DNA from: Promerops cafer
Lineage: Eukaryota > Chordata > Aves > Passeriformes > Nectariniidae
Assembly (NCBI GenBank): GCA_013398275.1
Contig: VZSE01004150.1
Location: forward strand, 62,001-126,000
Direction of reading: 5' to 3'
Length of the DNA: 64,000 nt
A program made the translations under genes and the position numbers. The notes under the pieces are model-generated. The model did not search any database, was not told the origin of the DNA, and worked only from the letters and a program-made list of their open reading frames with translations. Shown here one piece after another: positions 37,804-49,000 of this stretch. Within the stretch, counting starts at the first letter, position 1; every line of letters begins with the position of its first letter.

Positions 37804-38289
37804 AACTCACGTGCCCGCTGTCACGATTCCCTATCCCCGTGTCCTGCCAGCTGGGCACAGGGACCAGGCAAGCTGGCATGGTCCTGTGAAAGGCACTTTC
37901 TTCCAGCAGGCAGCAAATGGGACTTGGCCATGTGCATGCCATGGGCTCAGTGGGGCATATGGGCCTTCACTGTGTGTGCCTTTGCTTGGTGTAAGAACTC
38001 TAAAAGCAGTAATTGGGTGGTTAGCTGAGCCCTAGGCCAGCTCAGGCAATGCACTAAATATTCTGCCTTTTGTTTCATAATGAATTACTCTGTGTATCTA
38101 GAGCAAAGGGAGTTTTCCTTTTTGGTCTTTTCTCTGCAGTTCGTTCCTAGCTTACTTGTGGGGGTGTGTTGAAATCTTTGCTTTTTGCTTATGAGGTCAA
38201 GTACTTTAATCAGGAGCAAAAAAATTGTGCGCTTTAATCCTAAATTCTCTGAATGGCTGCCAAATATAATTAGAAACAAATGGCTTTAT

Positions 38290-41200
38290 TCTTCATTTGA
38301 GAGCTCCACAGACACTGGCAGGGAGCAGAGGGAGAGCTTGGTTTGCCTGGCTGTTTTTTGGGGAGCTTGCAGTCAAAACCACTGCAAAAAAACATGAGAG
38401 AGCCCTGCAGAGGATGGAGGGTTTGAGCAGAGGTGCAGGAGGCAGTGCCAGGGGAGGACGAGGCCCCTGTGCGTGCCTCCTGTGCCAGCAGCTTGGTAAT
38501 TCCTCCCATTGGTACCGGACACTGGAGGGGCTGGAGCAGGGCACCAGCCCAGGGGAGCCACGTGGCCATCACCTGTTCATGTAACCACACAAGCTGATCA
38601 TGCCAAGGTCCCAGCCACCCCAATGGCACCTGAGTGGGGTGTAGAGACCCACATGCAGAGCACTCGAGGCGTTTAGCACTCCCTGGGCTTCCCTCCCCAG
38701 ACCAGCAGTGGCTGAACCCCAATGCAGTGTTTAGGTTACAGGAACTGAATTCTGCTCCAAGCAACACCAGCCAGCACCTCTCACTGCAGATATCCACTGC
38801 TCCCCTGCTTACACCCACCTGGGCTGCCTGCAAATTCAACTCACCTCTGTTTAGGTGTATTCATGAACTATCCACAGAACAACAGAGGCGCAGTAGTTTC
38901 ATCCTCATGGCATGGGACACCTCATGGCATGTGTCCATCGTATATCCTTTAGTACTTGGAATGTGTGCTGGGAGTGCAGCATGGCTGCCCCTCATCTTTG
39001 CCTCCTGCTCCCCACCCCAGCACTTCCACAGCTTAGCCTCGTCATGGCGCCTGCCTCATGAAAGGGAGATGGCATTGCCCCATGGCACTGCAGCTACCAC
39101 ACCTCTGTGTGGTGGCCTTGAAATAAACTGGGGCCGTTGCTCACCCCTCTGGTGTCTCCCAGCATGAGGGGGCATTTACAGTTTGCCCAAGCCCCAGGAG
39201 GTCGTGAGACACCTATTTCAACAAACAATCAATTTTGGCACCAAAATGGCTGAAGAGGAGCTCTCAGCGGCTTGAGCAAGATGAGAAGTTTTGCTGCATT
39301 GCATCACAGCCTAGCATACCCCCATGGCACAGCAGCCCCTCACAGTATCCCCTCACAGCATGGCCGCCGCGCATGGATCACCTCAGGGACCGGCAGCCCC
39401 TCCCAGCAGCCCCCTCGCGGTACGGCAGTCCCCCACGGGATCCCCTCATGGCACGGCAGTCCCTCCCAGCATGGCTGCCCTCACGGGATAGCTCTCACTG
39501 CACGGCCTTGGGGCGTGGCCTGTGGCAGAGGAGGGCATGGGGATGCCTTTTGTCCCCTTTCCTGACTAAATTGCAGAACAAAGTGAGCAACACTTGCAAG
39601 TTCAGTGGGTCTCTCCCCTCTTTCTTCATTAGAGGAGCCCCTCATGGGCCCATCATCCTCAGCCCCCTCATTTCCAAGAGAGCAGCCCCCACACCCAAGA
39701 CAATTTGTTAAATGCTTTGATGCTCATCACCAAAACCAAGCAGCTGTTGAGCCACTCTGTCCCCGGGAGCAGCACCAGGAGGAGGAGGAGGGAGCTACTA
39801 GGACTTTTGTGCCCATGTTATGGTGCAGTACCCAAGGACAGGCCACACGTGCTGGCCCCGCAGGCACCCCTCACCCTTGTGAGGGGAGGTCTTCATAGCT
39901 GCCACCATTCAGAACTTGTGGGTCTTCTGAATGCGGCACTTTTGCTTGAATCACTGCTTCTTCAGCAGCCACGAAAGTCTTCATGAATTTGTTTAACCCA
40001 GTTTTGGGCATATTAGTCCCCAGTCTGCTGGCTCTCTTGGAGGGTCCTCTCCCCACTGCCCCAACCACCAGGACAGGGCACCTCTGGCCGCAGGCTTGGC
40101 CTGTGACCTGGGGGGCTTGTTCCCAAGGTGAGCACTAGATGGAGCATCTGACATCGCAAATACTCTTTTTTAATCCCATAAAGGACAAACTGAAAAGCTA
40201 AATGAAAGCACAGATTAAGCTGTATCCCTGCTTGCTCACTGGACATGCAGAGCCTGCACAGGGGGCAGCAGGGGATGCTGCCTGGCCACAGCCACGGCTT
40301 TCTCCTGCAGGACTGCAAACCCTTTGCAGCCACGGCTCCAGGAAAACTGGGGATGCTTTGGGGGCCACCCCTTTTGCTTTCCTCAAGACCATCCAATCCT
40401 CCCATGTTTCTCTTCAGCTGCAGAGGCGATACATACCCATAGCACTTTGGTTGTGAGTGTGCCCAAGTTTGGGAAGGCAAACATACAGGCTCTATTGTTT
40501 TTGCTTTGGGAAGAGCAGAAGTGTCTGATAGTCCTGGAAAGCCTGTGGGTGAGTGCTGAATTTCCAAGAGCAATTAGGGTGTCAGTGAGGATTAGCAGTG
40601 ATGTCTGTGTATGATCAGCTCCTCCCAGCAGCAGAAACTTTGCTAAAAATGTTTCTGAAATATTCTGGAGCAGAGACACCGCTGGTGAGGCAGAGACCGA
40701 GGAAGGGCCCCATTCCCAACAGGTTGGCATCACCATGGGATTATCATTAGCCCCAAAAGACTGCCAGGCAATGCAGCTGCTGCTGAGCCATTTTCCCTGT
40801 GATCCATCCAGGGCAGGGGAATCCTGCCCCAGGACCTCCACTAGCATTCAGCTCTCTGTGCCCTCTGCTCCTTACCTGCTGGGGTGCAAGGCTTGCAAAA
40901 GTTCTGCGAGGTCCTCAATGGGCGTGTGCCATGGCCCAGAAATCAGGAAACCAGATTCAATGGCATTCTTCCTTCTGAAAGGAGCCCACCACAGGGTACT
41001 GCCATGTAATTGCGGAAAAGTGAGGCAGCAAAGCAGAGAACCAAGAGCCGTCAGCCAGGAGAACTAAACTGCAGCCAGCAACAACAGATTGTGCATCTCC
41101 ACTTTGCTTCAGACCCTCAAAACTGTTAATTCCCTGCTGCTGGCAGCTGAATTGAAAAACTGGTGTGACAAGGTGACAAACTCTTTGTCTGCAGCAAGCC

Positions 41201-41929
41201 AGTGGTACAGCATCCCTTGTCCTCTCTCAGATCATTGGACATTTCACTCTCAAACACAGAAGCACTTTGGAGTCCCTAATATGGTGACAAATTCTTCCTG
41301 CGTGTAGCTCTGCTCTCCTGCAGACCCCACCAGCCACTGGTGGGGTGCACTGAGCACTGCGGAGGTGCCCGTTTCCCTGCAAATGCTTTTGGTGCTGTCA
41401 GCACAGACTATTTTGCTCTGCTGCTTGCCCAGGTGTGGGTGCACTGACCCCCAAGTGAGCCCCAGCAAAGTCACTGGGAAGTGCCCAGCCTAGCGAAGGG
41501 AGGATGCTGTGTCTCAGTGCCACTCTCAGGCCAGGCTGGTCTGGCTATGAAAAGCTCCAGGGTTCTGCTCCTGGGGTCTTCTTCCCAGCCCCACTCTGAG
41601 GAGTGGGTAGGGCAGCCCAACAGGCACCTCCAGCACTGCAAGAACAGGCAGTGCTGGCTTACATTAATCCACAAACTAGGAAGGGCTAAAAAAGGCAAGG
41701 AAGCAAGCATGGTGCTGGAAACCAAGTTGCCTTGGCCATCTCTGCATCTCCTTCAAAGGCCAGCATCCACATGTCCACATTTCCCCCACCTCTTTCACCG
41801 GTTGGCTGCATTTTCAACATAAAAAGAAGAAAATGCCTCAGCTTGGCAAAGACAGAAGTGGATAGGGGAAAAGCCTTGCTAGAAGGCCCCATCTTCTCCC
41901 ATAGCTTCACATATGGGAAGTGATCACAG
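38290..41929. other. GC-rich intergenic block, no gene supported
   Basis: Clearly richer in G and C than flanking DNA, so long stop-free frames appear on both strands (for example 38270-38839 -, 38634-39167 +, 39235-39711 +, 40013-40573 -, 40383-40847 -). They overlap, are rich in Pro, Ser, Gln and Cys, share no recognisable domain and lack consistent splice structure. I judge them composition-driven. It includes the degenerate minisatellite at 39318-39505. Confidence 0.55.
39318..39505. repeat. Degenerate GC-rich minisatellite-like repeat
   Basis: Words such as catggcac, acggcagtcc, ccctcccagcatggc and ctcacggga recur about eight times at irregular 15-30 bp spacing. In the 39272 and 39235 frames this gives recurring HGxxSPSQH or PxRxPLPA peptide patterns, which are translations of the repeat rather than a protein family. 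Confidence 0.6.
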
Positions 41930-42076
41930 CACCAAGCCTGAGTTCAAGAAGTGTTTGGACAACACTGACAGGCACAGGGTGTGACACCTGGGGTGCCCTG
42001 CACAGGGCCAGGAGCTGGACTCAAAGATCCTGATGGGTCCCTTCCAACTCAGCATATTCTATGATTCTATGATTCA
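41930..42076 (+). mobile_element. CR1 LINE 3'-end fragment, short
   Basis: About 145 bp in + orientation. It includes gagttcaagaagtgtttgga, cagggccaggagctggactc and gggtcccttccaactcagca, then ends with tandem octamers (attctatgattctatgattc). It closely resembles the extreme 3' end of avian CR1 elements. Heavily 5'-truncated and non-coding. Confidence 0.92.
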
Positions 42077-43054
42077 ACAGCGCTGCATCCTTCACACATG
42101 CCCAGTGGCTGGCTCTCCTTCTCAAGCTGGTATTTCTCAGCACACAGAGGAGGAAATGGCTGTTTTTGAGACTGCAGGATGTATTTGGAAGCCTCATCCA
42201 ACAGTGCTGTGAAACTGGTCTGTGCTTGCCTGGCCATACACCCAGACCAGGGAGAACGCATGAAGCAGTAGCAACCTCCAGGACTACCCATGGCCTCAGC
42301 TCCTGGACCGCCCAGGGATGGGGGAGGGAAACCTCCCTGCTGCATACCTGGCCCCAGAACTTGGGGAGTTAAGCAATGATGTGGAATTACCAGGTGGCTA
42401 CTAGGCATTCCTGTCCTGCTGCCGAGCTGTGCTGGGCAAGGGCAGTACCCAGGCCTGACCTACACACACCCAAATAATTATCCCACCTATGGAGACCAGG
42501 ACCTGCTGTGCTTATGGGTTCTCAAAGGGTCCCCAGGTTTATGGGGGCTTTTTGAACCCACCAAGGAACACAGTAAAAATTAAGTTTGCTTGGTGGTTGT
42601 TCAGCATCATCAGCAAAATTAGTAGTTAGCATCTGACTCCAAGACTCCAGAACCTTACCCATGTTTGGGCTGGGAAGAAGAGGGGGGAGTCAGATCCCAG
42701 CTCAAGCCTGCAGTATTGGTAGAAAAAAAATCCTACTCTGAGATGCAAATGGAGCAAATCTGGTACTGGAGCCACTGGCTAAGCATGGAAGTTATCCTCT
42801 CAAAAGCTATTCCTATAGTCAGCATGATCACAGCCACACTTTAAAGCAAGTACACGGCAAAAATAACGGGGCACTGACTGAAGATCTTGTCTCTCCCTCC
42901 TTGAGGAAATTGCAAACTTCCATTTCTTTAATCTAATCATTTGCAGGAGGAGATACTTTCTCTAGAAAAGCCAATATAAGAGGGCTGAAAGGTCGGATGG
43001 GATAATATGTAATCCAATGCGATAAGGGCTGTTTACAGAATTATTAATCAAACA
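42077..43054. other. Intergenic space downstream of ARID5B
   Basis: No gene recognised. It includes the expected downstream flank of the ARID5B cleavage site near 43055. Ordinary composition. Confidence 0.6.
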
Positions 43055-46000
43055 CAAAAGGGAACAGATAGTAACATTTTTTATTAAATATTACAGTGGA
43101 TCAAAAAGTACAAAATATCTTTTGCCTGCTATGTGATTGGGAAACTATTGGCACATAATACAGTATCAAAAGCATTAATAAGTACAATTTGGAAAACATA
43201 CAAAAATTGAGTGTTTATAGTTGGCTCAGCTTTATTTCTGGTAGTGTTTAAACTAATGCAAAGGTTACTCAATAACCTTTTAAATGGGAAACTATATAAT
43301 ATTACTGGGCCATTTTTATATATACAAATCATCACCTTACAGAGCATATAGGCTACATAACTTGAATCACAAAAAGTATACAATATTTACAACAAAAGAA
43401 AGTTAAAAAAGTATAAACAGCTAGTAGATTATGCTGCCATTATTAGACCATATTTAAAACTGTGGGGCTGGGGGGAGAGGGGAGGAAGAGGAAGAGAACG
43501 AGCAAAATATCAACCACATGTACAGCAAACAGTGCTCATGGCAGCACTGCCAATGCCACCCGCCTCACACCAGTGCAGGAAGTCCCACTGCTCATGAAAA
43601 TCAGCACGACTGCAAGACTGGCCCAGATGTGACCTCACTGATCACCGCAAAGGAAGTGAGCAGGCGGTGGGCACGAGGGACCCCCGTGGTGGTTTCTGGA
43701 GGCGGCAGCCCTACGCCTCCCCAAATGGGGCAGAGCTGCTGGCAGAGGCAGCACAGCACTTGTGCCCTGCTTAGGCTCCAGCTGCTGCCAAGCCAACTTC
43801 TCTGCTGCTATGACAAACTACTTCCCAGGCTTGAGCCCACTGGGCAAGATCTTCACACCAGGCCAGCTCATAGCCACAAAAGACCTGCCACAAATTGGTG
43901 GCCTGCTCCCACCCCGCCTGGCCAGGGGCACAATCACACTGGGAATCAGGCCCTACTTTCCATGTGCTTCACGAAGCCTGGCTCAGAGTGTGGCCAGAAG
44001 CTACACACGAGCCGTTTGCTGCTGGGCCTCTTCCTTTGGATCTCACAACCTTTAGCATCCCTAATGCATCCTGGACATAGTGCGTTTGAATTGCAACATT
44101 TCTTGGAACTGGCTCCTAGTAAATAGATTTATGACTCTATTGCCAATTAGATTCTGCAGTTTCCTTTACAAACCTACCAATAACAATGGTCTGATTGCAC
44201 AAAGAAAGGCTTGTGCAATTTCATTCAATAATAAGGCCCCTTGAACTCAAACAATGCAAACAAAGCCCCATTTAAGACATTGAGGAAAAAAAAAAGACTT
44301 TTCAGCCAATGAAGAATTCAATAGTCTGTTGAAAGATTTCCAAGATTTCTGTTAAAACAGTTCTTAAACAAATAATGCATCACTTCTGCTGGCGGTTTAT
44401 GCCACCATTTCTTTTCCTTAGCCCTGACATTTTGCCCAGTATGAGCTTCCCCAGCCAGCAGTGGCCAGTCTCCTCATGGGGCAAGCAAGGAGCCTTCTTC
44501 CCCGCTCCCTGTCCCCTAGCCCTGTGCTGCCTCAGCATGGCTCCAAAAAGCCTACCAGCAAACTCCAACAGGATGTAACCAAAAGGGACGTTGGACACTT
44601 TGCGTAAACAAATGCACAACTCCAGAACACACAACTTAACCAAAACAAGGAGAAGCATTTGCTTTGCCAAACACACAACAAGCTTCTGTTCGCGTTTGCT
44701 GTAGGTTTTTATATTCTCTACCCCCTCTTCCCCCACCCTCCTCCCCCCCATCCCCAAACCCCTGACTCTCACGTGATTCAGATCTAGTGCAACTTTACTA
44801 GAGATGTCCTCCACACTGCGACCTCTGCCTGGATGAGCCTGCGGTTCTGTTTCCTGTATGACTTGTGGAGCAGCAGGATACCCTGCACTGGCACATCAAT
44901 GTTCCAAGTTCTACTAGTCTGTTTATCAATCAATTAAATATAGTTTTACCACAGGAATATAAAGTATTTAATTGAAGAAGCTGGATTTGTAACAGTAGAC
45001 GAGTATATTATTCTGGTTTCCACCTTTGGATATTAAGTATGATACATTATATATTGTATTTGGCTTCATATCATGGGAAAATTTAATGACATGCCTAGCA
45101 TGCAAAGTGTTTCTTAGTAGTTTGTTTTTTCTTTTCGTATCAAGTACACTGTCTTTGAACAGTAACTGAGACGGTTTGAACCACAACCAATTTTCACACT
45201 GTATAAAGCCTCCAAGTGACACTTCGCTTTATCAATGTCTGTGCCCAGCTGCGTAGTGGTGACGTCCTGCAAAGTGAATATACATCCACAGGGAAGCTCT
45301 TTCATCAGGAAAATCCAGCCTCTCCATGCCTGGGCTTTCCCCCTGCAAAAGGATGTGCAGGGAGAGGCCGAGATCCCCGTGGGAGTGTGGAAGGACCATC
45401 CTGACCACTGCACAGAACCCCCTTACCCATTGTGAGGCACAGACACAACCTGTAAGCCTCTGATTCAAATCCACACTGGCTCTTCTTACAGCTTTTGAAA
45501 TTCTCAAAATTCTCACAAACCACAGATCTGTTTTCTGCACTCCTTTGTCATTCAGCAGCTTGAGCCAGGGAGGTTTTGTTTTCTAGACCGTTTCTCTGGT
45601 AGGCAGGAGGGTTTCACAGCCTAGGTAAGATTAAGTACAACGCTCGACAAATTCACAGACCACGATACAGGAAAGCAAAGCTCGGTGGGAGGGGAGAAGC
45701 AGCGTAGGAGCCATCGAAACAACAGGAGGAGGGTGAGAGGTGCTCAGCACCTCACAGGGGTGGGCCGTGGGGAAAGGAACCTTGTTCGCATCCTTGCACC
45801 ATAACATCACCTACAGTATGTTTATAACCATTAAGATTAATCTGAACCAGTTGCTTCAGTTTGTAAACAGTAAACGTTATGACAAAAACAAAACAAAAAC
45901 GCTGCTCAAAAGTATAAAGAAACTGGAAAAATTACAAACACATAATAAAAAAAAAATTAGGACAGCCACAGCCTTTAAAAAAGTTGCAGATAAAATGATA

Positions 46001-49000
46001 CTGTTTAATTTAAAAAAAAAAAGAACCCAAAACAAAAAAACAAACATAAAGAGCACAGAATATACTGGACAAACAAAACTATATAAATTATTGTGACCAA
46101 ATGTGACACTGGTAGTTTATGAAGTGGATATGTACAGTCAAATTAAACAGTGTTTACCATTCTGTTCTAATAGTGTTAAAATGAAAAAATCTATTGCCGT
46201 TTTACTATACATTGCATTGATTGAATCTTTAAAAGTCAGGAAAAGTTACCCAAAAAAGCACATCCACTGATTGTACAGATTCTCGGCCCACTTCTCCTTT
46301 CCAGGTTCATCTGAAGTCCTTGACTCATTTGCAACAATGCACAGCCTCCGGTCCTCGGCTCAGTGAAAGGCGAACGCAGCCCTCACTGGGGTTTCAGTGA
46401 GCTCAGGACCGGGCCTGCGTTTCCACGGCTCCCTTTGAACATCTGCTCTTACCATGTTCAAGTCCTTTCAGAAAACACATATGCAAAATCCCAAAAAATT
46501 CTTTTTTTCTGTGTTTTTGTTTCTCTCTTTTTTTTGTGCGGTTTTTTTCCTTTTCTTTTTTTTTTTTNNNNNNNNNNNNNNNNNNNNNNNNNNGTTTTTT
46601 TTTGTTTGGTTTTTTTTTTTTGCAAGGGCGGGAATAAGGGGTGAGGGGGCTGATGTGGGAGCCAGAATTAAAGAAGCAGTCCTGTCTCCATCAAACTCCA
46701 AGACGCTCCTCTTGGTGGGATATGACTGCATCCTGGTTGACACAAATACAGATCGCTAAATCTGCAAGACATCGTCACAGGGGGAGGAATGTCGCTAACT
46801 GAACTTTTCTCCTCAGACCTTTTTTTTTTGTGAGCGAGGGGGTTTACAGTTTTGTGCTGGGATGTACAGAGGATAGCTGGGAAGGTGGGAATGCAGCTTG
46901 AGGGTTTATAGCAGCTAAAGGATAAATGCTGTTATGCAAAAGGTCACCGTAGGAACTTCCTACAGGTGTTGCTGCAGCTAAGTGTCTGTACAGTTGCTGG
47001 GAGTTTGCAGGGGACGTGAGGAATTGTCTCTGCACCATGAAGGAGTGAAGAGCCAAAGGCTGCATTAGTGGGGATAGCACGGTCTGATTTTTCAAGTACT
47101 GCAGGGGATGAGAATACCCGGGTGGGAGGCGATTGTTCAGCCCCGTGCACAGGCTTCCTGGATATAAGCCTGGGAAGATGGGGGCTGACAGGGGAAATTT
47201 GTGGCTTTCCAGCATGCTGCCAGAATGAAGGCCATGCACTGACTTGCTACCTTCCCCCTCTTGGTCGGGAACCTTGTCTTTCGCCGGGGTCTCCTTTGGT
47301 AAGTGAATAGGAGAGACAGCTCGGATTTTTTTTTCAGAAATAACTTTGTCCAAATCCTCCAGGCTCCGTTTCAGAGGCCGGGCAGCCCCCACGTTTTGAG
47401 GGCTCGTTCTGCGGCTGATGATAGGATGCACCATCCCCTCCATCTTCCTCAGGTTCTCCAGCCTCTGGGCCTGCTGCTTCCCAGACCTATGGAGCAACTC
47501 GCTGTGTTTTTTTGGGGCTGTCAATGCCATAGGGGACACGCGGCAAGCTTTGGGGTTACAGTCTAGGCTCACCGCCTGGCTGCTTCCCGCCTGGAACGGG
47601 GAGATCCCTTTGCATTCTTGCTGGGCTGTGGATGAGTGAGGGAGACTGGAGCCTGGAACCTTTGCAGTCTGTTTGTGTATGCTCTTTGGAAGACTCAAAT
47701 CTGTTGGCTGATCATCTGAAGAAGCCTCCACTGTTGCCTTTTTTTCTTGCTGATGCAAAGACGGGCGATAATTTAAATTTAGTTTTTCTTGGTGTTTGTG
47801 TTGAGTAAAAGTAGAAATATTTTCAGACTCTCTGAACATGTCCCGGGGGAGGTACTTTGATGTCTGTTCATTATTAAGGTGGTGTTCTGTGTGCCTATAA
47901 AGGCTGTGCAGATGAGGTGATGAATAGAAATCTGCCAAGAAAGTGGGCACATGGGAGTGCTGCAGTGCCCTTTTCTCACTCATTTTATCTTTGCAGTCCT
48001 GGATATCCAACTTCGGTAGGTATGACTCGGCAAGAGAACTGAGGTGATGTTTTGAAAAATCACAGCGCTGAGGATCTGGTTTACTTAGCATGTCGTGTTT
48101 AAAAACATTATTAATTGACTTCCTTTCTTCCTTGGTTTTAAAACTCTGTACATGTTGTATGACTGAGGGCCTATTAATTGCTACAGGATCAGAATTAGGG
48201 GCATGGGGACCTTGCGATATGCCTGAGGACAGTTCATCTCTGCTGTTGAGTTTCTTTTTGCTGATCAAAGGTGGAGGAGAACCATAAGGATAGTTACACG
48301 ACAGCGTGGCCCCGCTGACCTGTGACAGCAGCTTCTTCTTTGCCAGGGGTGACATGATGCCTGGATTACCTTTTGAGTACAGCAGCGGTGTGTAACTGAA
48401 AGTGGAGTCATCGTTCATGGACCCAGGCAGCTCCTTTTCCTTAAACATGTCGAAGTTCTGCACCACCAGTACTTTGGGTGTTTGCTTTAGTGCATTGTGG
48501 ATATCTTCGTTTCCCAGCTGGTCCACTTTCACCGTGCAGTTTGCGATGTAATCGGCCATCCCTGGCAGTTTCTCATCTTCCGTGTCGCTCTGAGTGGGCA
48601 GATGGGCTGGGAAAGCTGTGAAGGGCATTTCTGGAGGTTCACTTTCTAGGCTGTCAGTAAAAGCTTTGTGTAGTCTTTGTTCAGGCTTTGTTTCTTCCAG
48701 GGCATCTGCTGAGGGGTGTAATCGTTTTGTGACAGTGGCATCCAGCACAGTGTCTTCTTCTGCAGGCACAGATATACTTGAGAAAGAGGACGAGTGCTGA
48801 ACCTCCTCCTTGGCTTTCTCACTGTTGGTGCTGTTTTCTGTCATGTCTGTCTTCTCCAGAGGCAGTGTCCGAGCTGTCTCTGGTAAAAGAGGTGGAGAGC
48901 CTTGCACGGGTTGTTTCGTCTCTCCCACTGTAGGGTATTCAGGGAAGTTCTTCTGATCTGCTGATTCTTGATCCTTCTCTTGTTCTGATGAAACCTGATG

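Larger units (their letters stand above)
43055..46843 (-). other. ARID5B: ARID5B 3'UTR (probable)
   Basis: Runs from the TAA after the last codon to a strong poly(A) signal at 43080-43085. The length, about 3.8 kb, is close to the long 3'UTR I recall for mammalian ARID5B. The transcript strand is U-rich, with long T runs opposite the A-rich tracts at 45885-46040. An assembly gap of 26 N lies at 46568-46593. ORFs inside it (for example 43518-44126 +) are not supported as genes. Confidence 0.6.

Noticed and set aside
38270..40847. Several 150-190 codon ORFs on both strands
   Set aside because: They follow the GC-rich composition and a minisatellite, overlap one another and show no domain.
43518..44126. 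202-codon ORF on the + strand
   Set aside because: Lies antisense within the probable ARID5B 3'UTR, with no domain and overlapping alternative frames.
46363..46759. ORFs reading through the N gap
   Set aside because: They span unknown bases and poly-T; the translation (poly-Phe) has no meaning.
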